Assembly (NCBI GenBank): GCA_029881775.1
Contig: JAOULY010000077.1
Location: 1-7,895 of the forward strand
Source of the DNA: Gammaproteobacteria bacterium
Lineage (GTDB): Bacteria > Pseudomonadota > Gammaproteobacteria > UBA9214
Reading direction: 5' to 3'
Length of the DNA: 7,895 bases
Below, piece after piece: positions 1-6,582 of this stretch; position 1 is the first letter of the stretch; every line of letters starts with the position of its first letter. The notes below the pieces were generated by a model that saw only the letters and a list, made by a program, of their open reading frames with translations, made no database searches and was not told where the DNA came from. A program made the translations under genes and the position numbers.

Positions 1-154
1 GCAGCACGTCAAGGTATTGCCCGGCAGCTACCTGTCGCGTAACAGCGGTAACGGCAACCCCGGGCAGCGACACATACGCATGGCCCTGGTTGCCCCGCTG
101 GAGGACTGCATCGAGGCTGCACGACGCATTAAATCCTACATTCAGACCCTGTAG
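1..154 (+). CDS. dapC: Succinyldiaminopimelate aminotransferase DapC, C-terminal end (partial)
   Basis: Only the last 50 codons are present, in the frame starting at base 2 and ending with TAG at 152-154. The tail has the shape of a fold-type I, PLP-dependent aminotransferase C-terminus: a 'LPGSYLSRN' segment, then 'NPGQRHIRMALVAPLEDC', then a final helix 'IEAARRIKSYI'. In this family the arginine of the 'hIRMAL' strand binds the substrate carboxylate. DapC makes N-succinyl-LL-2,6-diaminopimelate from the keto precursor, the step between DapD and DapE, and both of those genes follow directly. The family assignment is strong from the tail alone. The exact substrate is inferred mainly from the neighbours, and another class I/II aminotransferase cannot be excluded from 50 residues. 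Confidence 0.8.
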   Translation, partial: QHVKVLPGSYLSRNSGNGNPGQRHIRMALVAPLEDCIEAARRIKSYIQTL

Positions 155-185
155 CAGGTATTATTACCGTTTTGTGAATTCACCC

Positions 186-191
186 GGAGAG
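186..191 (+). promoter_or_regulatory. Shine-Dalgarno site of dapD
   Basis: GGAGAG lies 8 bases before the ATG at 200 and is the clearest ribosome binding site in the left block. It fixes the dapD start. The 45-base gap after dapC (155-199) shows no convincing -35/-10 pair, so dapD is probably read from a promoter upstream of the window. Confidence 0.7.
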
Positions 192-199
192 ATCGAGCA

Positions 200-1021
200 A
201 TGAGCGACATACAGTCCACCATCGAAGAGGCTTTTGAACGACGCGCCGATATCACGCCACGCAGCGTGGAAACACACGTCAAGGAAGCCACGCTGGAAGC
301 GATCGACATGCTCGACCGGGGTGTTGCGCGGGTTGCCGAAAAGAAGGACGGCGGATGGGTGGTCAACGACTGGCTGAAGAAAGCGGTGCTGCTGTCGTTT
401 CGAATTGAAGACAATGCCTTTATCAAGGGCGGCTTCACCAACTACTACGACAAGGTGCCGTCAAAGTATGCCGACACCAACTCGCGCGAGTTCCGCGACG
501 GTGGTGTCCGCGTGGTGCCGCCGGCAACCGCGCGCCGGGGTGCCTTCATCGCCTCGGGCGCAGTGCTGATGCCGTCCTACGTCAATATCGGCGCCTATGT
601 CGACAGCGGCACCATGGTGGATACCTGGGCCACCGTCGGTTCCTGTGCACAGATCGGCAAAAACGTACACCTCTCCGGCGGTGTCGGCATCGGCGGCGTG
701 CTGGAGCCGGTCCAGGCGGCCCCGACCATCATCGAAGACAACTGCTTCATCGGTGCCCGCTCGGAAGTCGTGGAAGGTGTCATTGTGGAAGAAGGCTCGG
801 TCATCTCCATGGGTGTTTACATCGGCCAGAGTACGCGCATCTATGACCGTGAGAATGATGAAGTCATGTATGGACGGGTACCGGCCGGTTCGGTGGTTGT
901 CTCCGGCAACCTGCCTTCGAAAGACGGCAAGTACAGCCTGTACTGCGCCGTTATCGTCAAGCGCGTCGACGAGAAAACCCGTTCCAAGGTCGGCATCAAC
1001 GAACTGCTGCGCGATATCTGA
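200..1021 (+). CDS. dapD: 2,3,4,5-tetrahydropyridine-2,6-dicarboxylate N-succinyltransferase DapD
   Basis: This cytoplasmic enzyme transfers succinyl from succinyl-CoA to tetrahydrodipicolinate, the committed step of the succinylase route to meso-diaminopimelate and lysine. The 273 residues match the usual length (E. coli 274). An N-terminal helical domain (about 1-105, with 'AFERRADITP' near the start and 'LKKAVLLSFRI' at 59-69) is followed by a left-handed beta-helix of hexapeptide repeats (about 106-235). The stretch 'MVDTWATVGSCAQIGKNVHL' and the following glycine-rich turn are almost unchanged from E. coli. Asp141 and Glu189, the residues implicated in catalysis in this family, are both present. 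The C-terminus 'VGINELLRDI' is also typical. A good Shine-Dalgarno site supports the start. dapC lies 45 bases upstream and yffB 8 bases downstream, consistent with one operon. Confidence 0.97.
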   Translation: MSDIQSTIEEAFERRADITPRSVETHVKEATLEAIDMLDRGVARVAEKKDGGWVVNDWLKKAVLLSFRIEDNAFIKGGFTNYYDKVPSKYADTNSREFRDGGVRVVPPATARRGAFIASGAVLMPSYVNIGAYVDSGTMVDTWATVGSCAQIGKNVHLSGGVGIGGVLEPVQAAPTIIEDNCFIGARSEVVEGVIVEEGSVISMGVYIGQSTRIYDRENDEVMYGRVPAGSVVVSGNLPSKDGKYSLYCAVIVKRVDEKTRSKVGINELLRDI

Positions 1022-1029
1022 AGCGCACC

Positions 1030-1374
1030 ATGACGACGCTGTACGGCATCAGGAACTGCGATACCATCCGCAAGGCACGGCGCTGGCTCGATGAAAACGG
1101 CGTGGAATATAATTTCCACGACGTACGCTCGGATGGCCTGGACAAAAAAACCCTTACCCTGTGGGAGCAGCAGCTTGGCTGGGAACAATTGCTGAACCGC
1201 CGCGGCAGCAGCTGGCGCAAGCTACCGGACGAGGTACGCAATGGCATCAACCGGGCCAGCGCCATGCGCGTCATGCTGGACAACCCCGCCATCATCAAAC
1301 GCCCGCTACTCGCTCTCGACAAGCAGCTGCACCTGGGTTTCAGCACGGACGACTACATTGACATCTTCGCCTGA
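1030..1374 (+). CDS. yffB: ArsC/Spx-family protein, YffB type
   Basis: This is a small thioredoxin-fold protein of 114 residues (E. coli YffB about 118). It opens with 'YGIRNCDTIRKARRWL', so the single active-site Cys10 sits in the position used by arsenate reductase ArsC. The mid part 'LLNRRGSSWRKL' and the end 'NPAIIKRPLL' are also typical of the ArsC/Spx superfamily, where the Arg before Pro lies near the active site. Genes of this type are commonly found beside dapE or dapD in gammaproteobacteria. The biochemical role is not settled; glutathione-dependent thiol reductase activity has been suggested for the family, and true arsenate reduction is not implied. It begins 8 bases after dapD with no strong Shine-Dalgarno site, and its last 17 bases overlap dapE if dapE starts at TTG 1358. 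The link to lysine synthesis is positional only. Confidence 0.88.
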   Translation: MTTLYGIRNCDTIRKARRWLDENGVEYNFHDVRSDGLDKKTLTLWEQQLGWEQLLNRRGSSWRKLPDEVRNGINRASAMRVMLDNPAIIKRPLLALDKQLHLGFSTDDYIDIFA

Positions 1375-2503
1375 TATCAGCGCCACGCAATCGCTGGCAA
1401 GCGAGCTGATTGCACGAAAATCAGTCACACCGGTTGATGCCGGTTGCCAGGCACTGCTGGCTGAGCGGCTGGCCGCCATCGGTTTCGCGATCGAGCACCT
1501 GCGTTTCGACGACGTCGACAACCTGTGGGCACGGCGTGGCAGCGACGGCCCGCTGCTTGCGTTCGCGGGACACACCGACGTGGTCCCGCCCGGCCCGGCT
1601 GATGCCTGGGACTCTGACCCGTTTACACCCGAGGTGCGCGACGGCCTCCTCTATGGACGCGGTGCTGCGGACATGAAGAGCAGCATTGCCGCCATGGTGA
1701 CCGCCTGTGAGCGCTTTGTCACGGCGCACCCGGATCACACCGGCTCAATCGCTTTCCTGATCACCAGCGATGAAGAGGGACCGTCCATCAACGGCACCGT
1801 CAAGGTGATTGAGCAGCTGGAAGCACGCGGCGAAAAGATTGACTGGTGCCTGGTCGGTGAACCGTCCAGCCATAAACGCACCGGCGATACCATCAAGAAC
1901 GGCCGGCGCGGTTCACTGAATGGAGCGCTGCAGGTGCGTGGCAAGCAGGGCCATGTCGCCTATCCGCAGCTTGCCGATAACCCGATACACCGCGCCGCGC
2001 CGGCACTGGCCGAGCTGGCCGCGTTCGAATGGGATAACGGCAACGACCACTTCCCGCCTACTACCTTCCAGATCTCAAATATTCATTCGGGCGACGGGAC
2101 TGTGAATGTTATCCCGGGGACTGTCGAGATCCTGTTCAACCTGCGTTTTTCGACTGAATCAACGGTCGAGTCGATCCAGGCACGCACCCATGCAATACTC
2201 GACAGCCACGCTCTCGATTACACGCTGGACTGGAAGCTGTCGGGCCCGCCGTTCCTGACCCCGGCGGGCGAGCTCGTGGACGCCGCCACGGCCGCCATTC
2301 GCCAGGTAACCGGCCTGCAAACGGAATTGTCCACCAGTGGCGGCACGTCAGACGGCCGGTTTATCGCACCAACCGGCGCCCAGGTGGTCGAACTTGGACC
2401 GGTGAATGCCACCATCCACCAGGTAAACGAGTGTGTCAGCATTTCAGAAATTAACGATTTATCTGTAATATACGAAAAAATACTAAAACACTTGCTCAAA
2501 TGA
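1358..2503 (+). CDS. dapE: Succinyl-diaminopimelate desuccinylase DapE
   Basis: This dinuclear-zinc M20-family hydrolase cleaves N-succinyl-LL-diaminopimelate into LL-diaminopimelate and succinate in the cytoplasm. From TTG 1358 the protein has 381 residues (E. coli 375) and begins 'MTSSPDISATQSLASELIAR'. Metal ligands and catalytic residues are His72 ('AGHTDVVPPG'), bridging Asp105 ('GRGAADMK'), general base Glu139, Glu140, Glu168 ('GEPSS') and His354 ('NATIHQVNE'). Each is exactly 5 residues later than its E. coli counterpart, which supports this start. An in-frame ATG at 1241 would add 39 residues that only read yffB out of frame. No other ATG occurs in frame before codon 106. The TTG has no clear Shine-Dalgarno site and overlaps yffB by 17 bases, so translation is probably coupled. 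The dimerisation domain covers roughly residues 180-295. The last 60 bases are notably AT-rich. Confidence 0.95.
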   Translation: MTSSPDISATQSLASELIARKSVTPVDAGCQALLAERLAAIGFAIEHLRFDDVDNLWARRGSDGPLLAFAGHTDVVPPGPADAWDSDPFTPEVRDGLLYGRGAADMKSSIAAMVTACERFVTAHPDHTGSIAFLITSDEEGPSINGTVKVIEQLEARGEKIDWCLVGEPSSHKRTGDTIKNGRRGSLNGALQVRGKQGHVAYPQLADNPIHRAAPALAELAAFEWDNGNDHFPPTTFQISNIHSGDGTVNVIPGTVEILFNLRFSTESTVESIQARTHAILDSHALDYTLDWKLSGPPFLTPAGELVDAATAAIRQVTGLQTELSTSGGTSDGRFIAPTGAQVVELGPVNATIHQVNECVSISEINDLSVIYEKILKHLLK

Positions 2504-3414
2504 GGACGCCGATGCGATCACGGACTGACCCGCAGCAATACACAACGCGCAAGGCAGTCGCCCTGCCCGGCCTGCTGCTCGTTGTTACCCTGCTGAGCGC
2601 CTGCTCGATGGGACAGGTAGTCGTCCGCAGTTCGGCGGCTATTCTTGACAGCGGCATTGACGCCATGAACCGCGAGACTGACCTGCGGCTGGCGCGCGAC
2701 GCGATGCCCGCCAACATCAAGCTCCTTGAAGGCATGCTGATCGAAGACCCCGGCAACACGGAACTGCGCCTGTATGCCGCACAGGGTTTTTACGGCTACA
2801 GCTATGGTTTTATCGAGAGCGAAGACCGCGCCCGGGCCGCACACCTTTATCGCCGCTGTTACTCCCATGCGCTGAAGGCACTGGCGCAGTCCGGCATGCA
2901 ACTGGACCCGGAACACACCAGCGCCGAACAACTGGCCGCCGCCATCGGGCGACTCGACCGCGGCGCAGTACCGGCACTGTTCTGGACGGCCTCCTGCCTG
3001 GGCAAGTGGATCGACCTCAATCGTGACAACGTCCGCAGCATTGCCGGCGTCAGTAACGCCGCCACCCTCATGCAGGGCGTCCTTGACCTTGATGAAACGT
3101 ACTACCATGGGGGTGCGCACATGTTCTTCGGCGTGTTCTACGGTGGGCGTGCGCCGATGCTTGGCGGTGACTTTGCACGCGCTGAAAAACATTTCCTGCG
3201 TGCCGCACAAATCAACGAACAGAAACTGCTGCTGGTGGACCTGCTGAAAGCGGAATACATGCATCGCCAGCAACTCGATCGCACGGCATTCCATGACACC
3301 CTGGTAAAGATCCAGTCAGCACCGGATGACCTGTATCCCGAAATGGCGCTGGTCAACGCCATCGCCAGACAGAAGGCAGCGGAGCTGCTCACACACGAGG
3401 GCGACTGGTTTTGA
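2500..3414 (+). CDS. tatT: TRAP transporter TatT-family lipoprotein
   Basis: This is a 304-residue lipoprotein of the TatT component family, the helical TPR-like partner of a TRAP solute-binding protein, known from Treponema pallidum TPAT systems. A basic N-terminus and hydrophobic stretch (about 19-34) end in the lipobox 'LSAC' with Cys35. Ser at the next position favours outer-membrane sorting. Family hallmarks are 'YGYSYGFIE' at 98-106 and the glycine-rich 'GVFYGGRAPMLGGDF' at 211-225, followed by amphipathic TPR-like helices to the C-terminus. The start ATG overlaps the dapE stop as ATGA (2500-2503) and has no Shine-Dalgarno site, pointing to re-initiation. A second ATG at 2512 would shorten the signal peptide by 4 residues and is also possible. 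The stop overlaps the next gene by 4 bases. The role, inferred from the family, is to bind the periplasmic subunit and perhaps pass it ligand arriving from the outer membrane. Confidence 0.88.
   Translation: MRTPMRSRTDPQQYTTRKAVALPGLLLVVTLLSACSMGQVVVRSSAAILDSGIDAMNRETDLRLARDAMPANIKLLEGMLIEDPGNTELRLYAAQGFYGYSYGFIESEDRARAAHLYRRCYSHALKALAQSGMQLDPEHTSAEQLAAAIGRLDRGAVPALFWTASCLGKWIDLNRDNVRSIAGVSNAATLMQGVLDLDETYYHGGAHMFFGVFYGGRAPMLGGDFARAEKHFLRAAQINEQKLLLVDLLKAEYMHRQQLDRTAFHDTLVKIQSAPDDLYPEMALVNAIARQKAAELLTHEGDWF
3397..3401 (+). promoter_or_regulatory. Shine-Dalgarno site supporting the TTG start of the binding protein gene
   Basis: GAGGG lies 9 bases before TTG 3411, inside the end of tatT. No in-frame ATG nearby would leave a full signal peptide, so this site decides the start of the TRAP binding protein gene. 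Confidence 0.6.
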
Positions 3415-4466
3415 ACCGCTTCTGCCTTAACCGCCTGCTGGTACTCCTGTCATTCCTGCTGGTCGTAGTACCCGGCCACGGGCAGGCCGCCGCCAGCAAA
3501 ACATACGAACTCAAATTCGCCACACTGGCGCCGGCCGGCACGACCTGGGTTAACCTGCTGGAAGAATGGGCGGACAACGTCAAGCAGCAAAGCAACGGTC
3601 GCCTGGTATTCAAAATCTATCCCGGCGGCGTACAGGGTGACGAGCCCGATGTCCTGAAAAAGATCCGCTTTGGCCAGCTGCACGGTGGTGCGTTCACCGG
3701 CTACGGCATCGGCCGCATTTTCTCGCCCGCGCGCGTACTGGAACTGCCGTTCCTGTTCGAGAATATCAATGAAATCGACTACGTGCGGGAACAGCTTATG
3801 CCCGGGATCGAGCAGGGCTACCGGGATAACGGTTACGAAATGCTGGGCTGGATGGAAGTCGGCTATGTCTATTTCTTTTCCAAGGAGCCGATCCGCTCGC
3901 TTGCAGACCTGAACAGTGCCCGCCTGTGGTACTGGCAGGGCGACCCGCTCGGCAAGGCGTTTTTCGATGCCAGCGGCCTGTCACCGGTGCCGCTGTCGAT
4001 TATTGATGTGTATACCAGCCTGTCCACCGGCATGATTGATACAGTGTACGCCCCACCGCTCGGCGCGCTTGCGCTGCAATGGTTTTCCCGGACGAAGTAC
4101 ATCACCAACGTGCCGATGGCGAACGGGATCGGCTCGCTGGTTGTCTCGCGCCGCTTTTTCCAGGGACTGCCACAGGACCTGCAGTTGTTACTGAAACGCA
4201 CCGGGCAGGAAACCGGTGACAAACTGGTTGCAGCCACACGCCACGACAATAAAGAAGGGCTGTCGGTTCTGCAGGAACACGGCCTGGTGCTGGTAGAAGG
4301 CGATGCAGACCTGGTCGGCGACGAGATCAAGGCGATCAGCGACAAGGCCGGGCGGACACTGGTAGACAATGGCTACATACCCGCCGCCCTGATCGACCGC
4401 GTCCGGGACCTGATCCGTCAATATCGCTCAACTAACGAGGCAGCCACGCAGAATGACGACGGCTGA
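3411..4466 (+). CDS. TRAP transporter solute-binding protein, DctP family (TatP-like)
   Basis: This 351-residue periplasmic binding protein begins at TTG 3411. The signal peptide has 'RLLVLLSFLLVVV' as its core and a likely cleavage after an Ala-Ala-Ala run at 26-28. There is no lipobox, so the mature protein should be soluble. The mature start 'YELKFATLAPAGTTW' and the segments 'FKIYPGGVQGDEPDVLKKIR' and 'LSTGMIDTVYAPP' are typical of DctP/DctP-like TRAP binding proteins. Arg171 in 'SARLWYWQGDPLG' occupies the place of the conserved arginine that binds a substrate carboxylate in DctP and SiaP. Here it is surrounded by Trp173, Tyr174 and Trp175, an aromatic-rich pocket edge. The gene overlaps tatT by 4 bases (TTGA) and the next gene by 14 bases. 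The ligand is unknown; a hydrophobic or aromatic-lined organic acid is only a guess. Confidence 0.92.
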   Translation: MNRFCLNRLLVLLSFLLVVVPGHGQAAASKTYELKFATLAPAGTTWVNLLEEWADNVKQQSNGRLVFKIYPGGVQGDEPDVLKKIRFGQLHGGAFTGYGIGRIFSPARVLELPFLFENINEIDYVREQLMPGIEQGYRDNGYEMLGWMEVGYVYFFSKEPIRSLADLNSARLWYWQGDPLGKAFFDASGLSPVPLSIIDVYTSLSTGMIDTVYAPPLGALALQWFSRTKYITNVPMANGIGSLVVSRRFFQGLPQDLQLLLKRTGQETGDKLVAATRHDNKEGLSVLQEHGLVLVEGDADLVGDEIKAISDKAGRTLVDNGYIPAALIDRVRDLIRQYRSTNEAATQNDDG

Positions 4467-4950
4467 ACCCGGCTGGGTCACCAGCTTGCGAGACTCGCTG
4501 GTTCGACTGGACGGCTTCATGGCCAGCCTTTCACTGTTACTGCTGTTGCTGCTGGTCATCGGCCAGGTACTGCTGCGCAACCTGTTTGACGGTGGTGTAC
4601 CGCATGCGGATATCCTGTCCCGCTACCTGGTGCTGTATGTCACGTTCTTTGGTGCGGCACTCGCCATCGAGGAACATCGCCACATCCGTATTGATGTAGT
4701 GGCCATATTATTCAAGCCTGAGCGACTGCAGGCGCTGCGTCGACCGCTCTACCTGATCTCTGCCGTCATCTGCGTCATCCTGACGCGGGCAGCCATCCGT
4801 TTCTGGTATGACGACTGGCAATACGTGGCGGAAAACGAGCGCTGGTCATCCATACTTGCACTCATCACGCCATTCGGTTTCGGCCTGCTCAGCCTGCATT
4901 TTCTGCTGGGCGCCCTGTACCCGAAACCCGCGCAGGACAGCTCTACATGA
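4453..4950 (+). CDS. TRAP transporter small membrane subunit, DctQ family
   Basis: This 165-residue inner-membrane protein has the four helices of DctQ: about 22-42 (a leucine-rich run), 54-72, 95-114 and 133-155. The loop 'EEHRHIRID' at 73-81 after helix 2 is the family signature. The subunit pairs with the DctM-type protein and helps dock the binding protein; transport is driven by an ion gradient, usually sodium, in this family. ATG 4453 lies inside the end of the binding protein gene (14-base overlap), with a GAGG at 4437-4440 at a slightly long distance (12 bases). Its stop overlaps the next start as ATGA (4947-4950). Sequence conservation in DctQ is low, so the assignment rests on helix pattern, signature and context together. 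Confidence 0.92.
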   Translation: MTTAEPGWVTSLRDSLVRLDGFMASLSLLLLLLLVIGQVLLRNLFDGGVPHADILSRYLVLYVTFFGAALAIEEHRHIRIDVVAILFKPERLQALRRPLYLISAVICVILTRAAIRFWYDDWQYVAENERWSSILALITPFGFGLLSLHFLLGALYPKPAQDSST

Positions 4951-6209
4951 TTGGCCTGCTGGTCATTATCATCATTCTGTTTGCGCTGCTCGGTATACCG
5001 CTATTCATTGCCCTTGCCGGTGGCAGTCTGCTGGCAACCTGGCAGGCCGGGCTTGACCCGGCGCTGCTTGCCGTCGAACTGAACCGGCTGGCCGCCTCGC
5101 CTTATCTCGCCGCAATCCCGCTGTTCACATTTGCCGGCGTGGTACTCGCCGGCGGCGGCGCACCCCAGCGCATGATCCAGCTGTTCAATGCCTTGGTCGG
5201 CTGGCTGCCCGGCGGCATGGCAGCCGTCGCGCTCACCTCGTGCGCATTCTTTACCGCCTTCTCGGGCGCCTCCGGCGTAACCATCCTGGCACTGGGCGGG
5301 CTGATGTTTCCGATGCTGTTGCGCGCCGGTTACGGGGAGCGCTTCAACCTCGGCCTGTTGACCACGTCGGGCTCGCTCGGCCTGCTATTCCCGCCGAGCC
5401 TGGCCATTCTGCTCTATGGAATCGTGTCGGGTGTCAGCATCGATCAGCTGTTTCTCGCCGGTCTTGTTCCGGGCCTCCTGCTACTGGTGGTCCTGGGCGT
5501 CTACTGCATGTACCACTGCAGTTGCACGGCTGTACCGCGTCATCAATTTTCGATGACGCCGTTACTCAAGGCATTACGCGAGGGAATCTGGGACCTGCTG
5601 TTGCCGGTCAGCATTATCGTCGGCATCTTCGGCGGCTTTGTCACCATTAGTGAAGCAGCTGCCTGCACCGCTGTTTATGTACTCGTGCTCGAAGGCATCA
5701 TCCATCGCGAAATACACTTTACCCGCCAGTTGCCGGCACTGATGAAAGACGCGGCCATCCTCGTTGGCAGCATCCTCATTATTCTGAGCGTCGCCATGGG
5801 GCTGACCAACCTGCTGATTGATGCCCAGCTACCGATGAAGATACTTGGCTGGATCGAACAGCATATCGAATCGGAACTGCAGTTCCTGATCCTGCTCAAT
5901 GTGTTCCTGCTGATTGTCGGCTGCATGATGGATATTTTCTCTGCAACCGTGGTGGTGGTACCCCTGATTCTGCCGATTGCGGCGAGTTACGGCATACACC
6001 CCGTACATCTCGGCATCATATTTCTCGCCAACCTGGAAATCGGCTACAGCACACCGCCGGTAGGCATTAACCTGTTCATCGCCAGTCAGCGTTTCGGCCG
6101 GCCGGTACTGTCGCTGTTCCGTGCCGCCCTGCCGTTCCTGCTGTTAATGATCCTGTGGCTGGCGCTGATTACCTATGTACCGTATCTGACGCTGTGGTGG
6201 CTGGACTAG
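4947..6209 (+). CDS. TRAP transporter large permease subunit, DctM family
   Basis: This 420-residue polytopic inner-membrane protein forms the translocation channel of the TRAP system. Length and repeated hydrophobic segments fit DctM (about 425 residues, 11-12 helices). Clear family motifs are 'SGASGVTILALGGLMFPMLL' in the first half and 'GLLFPPSLAILLYGIVSGVS' after it. In the second half, 'DIFSATVVVVPLILPIA' is followed by 'GIHPVHLGIIFLANLEIGYS' and then 'TPPVGINLF'. The two Pro-Pro motifs mark the paired, inverted halves of the ion-transporter fold. The start is ATG 4947, overlapping the DctQ stop. The gene ends with TAG at 6207-6209 and closes the operon; no obvious hairpin-plus-T-run terminator follows it. 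Substrate specificity cannot be read from this subunit. Confidence 0.95.
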   Translation: MIGLLVIIIILFALLGIPLFIALAGGSLLATWQAGLDPALLAVELNRLAASPYLAAIPLFTFAGVVLAGGGAPQRMIQLFNALVGWLPGGMAAVALTSCAFFTAFSGASGVTILALGGLMFPMLLRAGYGERFNLGLLTTSGSLGLLFPPSLAILLYGIVSGVSIDQLFLAGLVPGLLLLVVLGVYCMYHCSCTAVPRHQFSMTPLLKALREGIWDLLLPVSIIVGIFGGFVTISEAAACTAVYVLVLEGIIHREIHFTRQLPALMKDAAILVGSILIILSVAMGLTNLLIDAQLPMKILGWIEQHIESELQFLILLNVFLLIVGCMMDIFSATVVVVPLILPIAASYGIHPVHLGIIFLANLEIGYSTPPVGINLFIASQRFGRPVLSLFRAALPFLLLMILWLALITYVPYLTLWWLD

Positions 6210-6582
6210 GCAGCGTTGTTCCTGTCCGTCGACTCTCGCTGCACAGGCCTGGTTCGCATAGCAGACGTGACAGAACACCATTGAGCGAATTCCGGTCCGC
6301 GCATTGCGGTTGTAATCCTCACACCAGCGCATTGCGCAAGCCATCCGGACACGCCTGCCCCTGCCTCATAAGTTATAATTAATATTTTTCATAACAATGC
6401 GTTACAGACCTTCTTGCAGGTTATTTCCAGGTCAGTGGCAACACTCCATTCTGTATACCGGACACCCCGGACGCTGGCATAACCGCCAAGCTGGTCAGCA
6501 ACAGGATAATTCCGCTGATCGATATTCCCGTGACCCCGCCAGGTAAACGCATGCATGTCCTGATGTAGACTGTACATCCACC
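6210..6582. other. Non-coding gap with a low-GC patch
   Basis: These 373 bases lie between the TRAP permease gene and the SGNH lipoprotein gene. No credible gene was found on either strand: the short open frames give proteins I do not recognise and lack ribosome sites. A strongly AT-rich patch at about 6368-6393 contains TATAAT (6374-6379), a perfect -10 hexamer by sequence, but no -35-like hexamer sits 16-18 bases upstream. By hand count 6361-6540 is about 48% GC, lower than the surrounding genes. The gap probably holds the end of the upstream operon and the promoter of the lipoprotein gene, possibly with a long leader. A decayed gene is another possibility. Confidence 0.5.

Noticed and set aside
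155..199. Separate promoter for dapD in the dapC-dapD gap
   Set aside because: There is an AT-rich TATTAT but no spaced -35 hexamer, and the gap is short enough for read-through from dapC.
597..1094. Plus-strand open frame overlapping dapD in another frame
   Set aside because: Low-complexity Ser/Arg-rich translation; dapD in the main frame is nearly identical to the known enzyme.
1241..1357. N-terminal extension of dapE from ATG 1241
   Set aside because: It is yffB read in another frame and has no counterpart in DapE proteins; the TTG at 1358 gives the correct length and residue spacing.
2518..3294. Long minus-strand open frame (258 codons) inside tatT
   Set aside because: It is antisense to a well-supported gene and has no recognisable domain; such frames are common in GC-rich coding DNA.
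3869..4369. Minus-strand open frame (166 codons) inside the binding protein gene
   Set aside because: Antisense shadow rich in Ser, Arg and Pro, with no family resemblance.
6245..6265. Possible tRNA T-arm, from a GGTTCGCA-like stretch
   Set aside because: No matching acceptor stem, anticodon arm or CCA end could be placed around it.
6144..6344. Minus-strand open frame of 66 codons across the end of the permease gene
   Set aside because: Overlaps the conserved DctM C-terminus in antisense and shows no domain.
6389..6577. Minus-strand open frame of 62 codons in the 373-base gap
   Set aside because: The protein is not recognisable and no ribosome site was seen. It could be a remnant, so the region is kept only as an observation.
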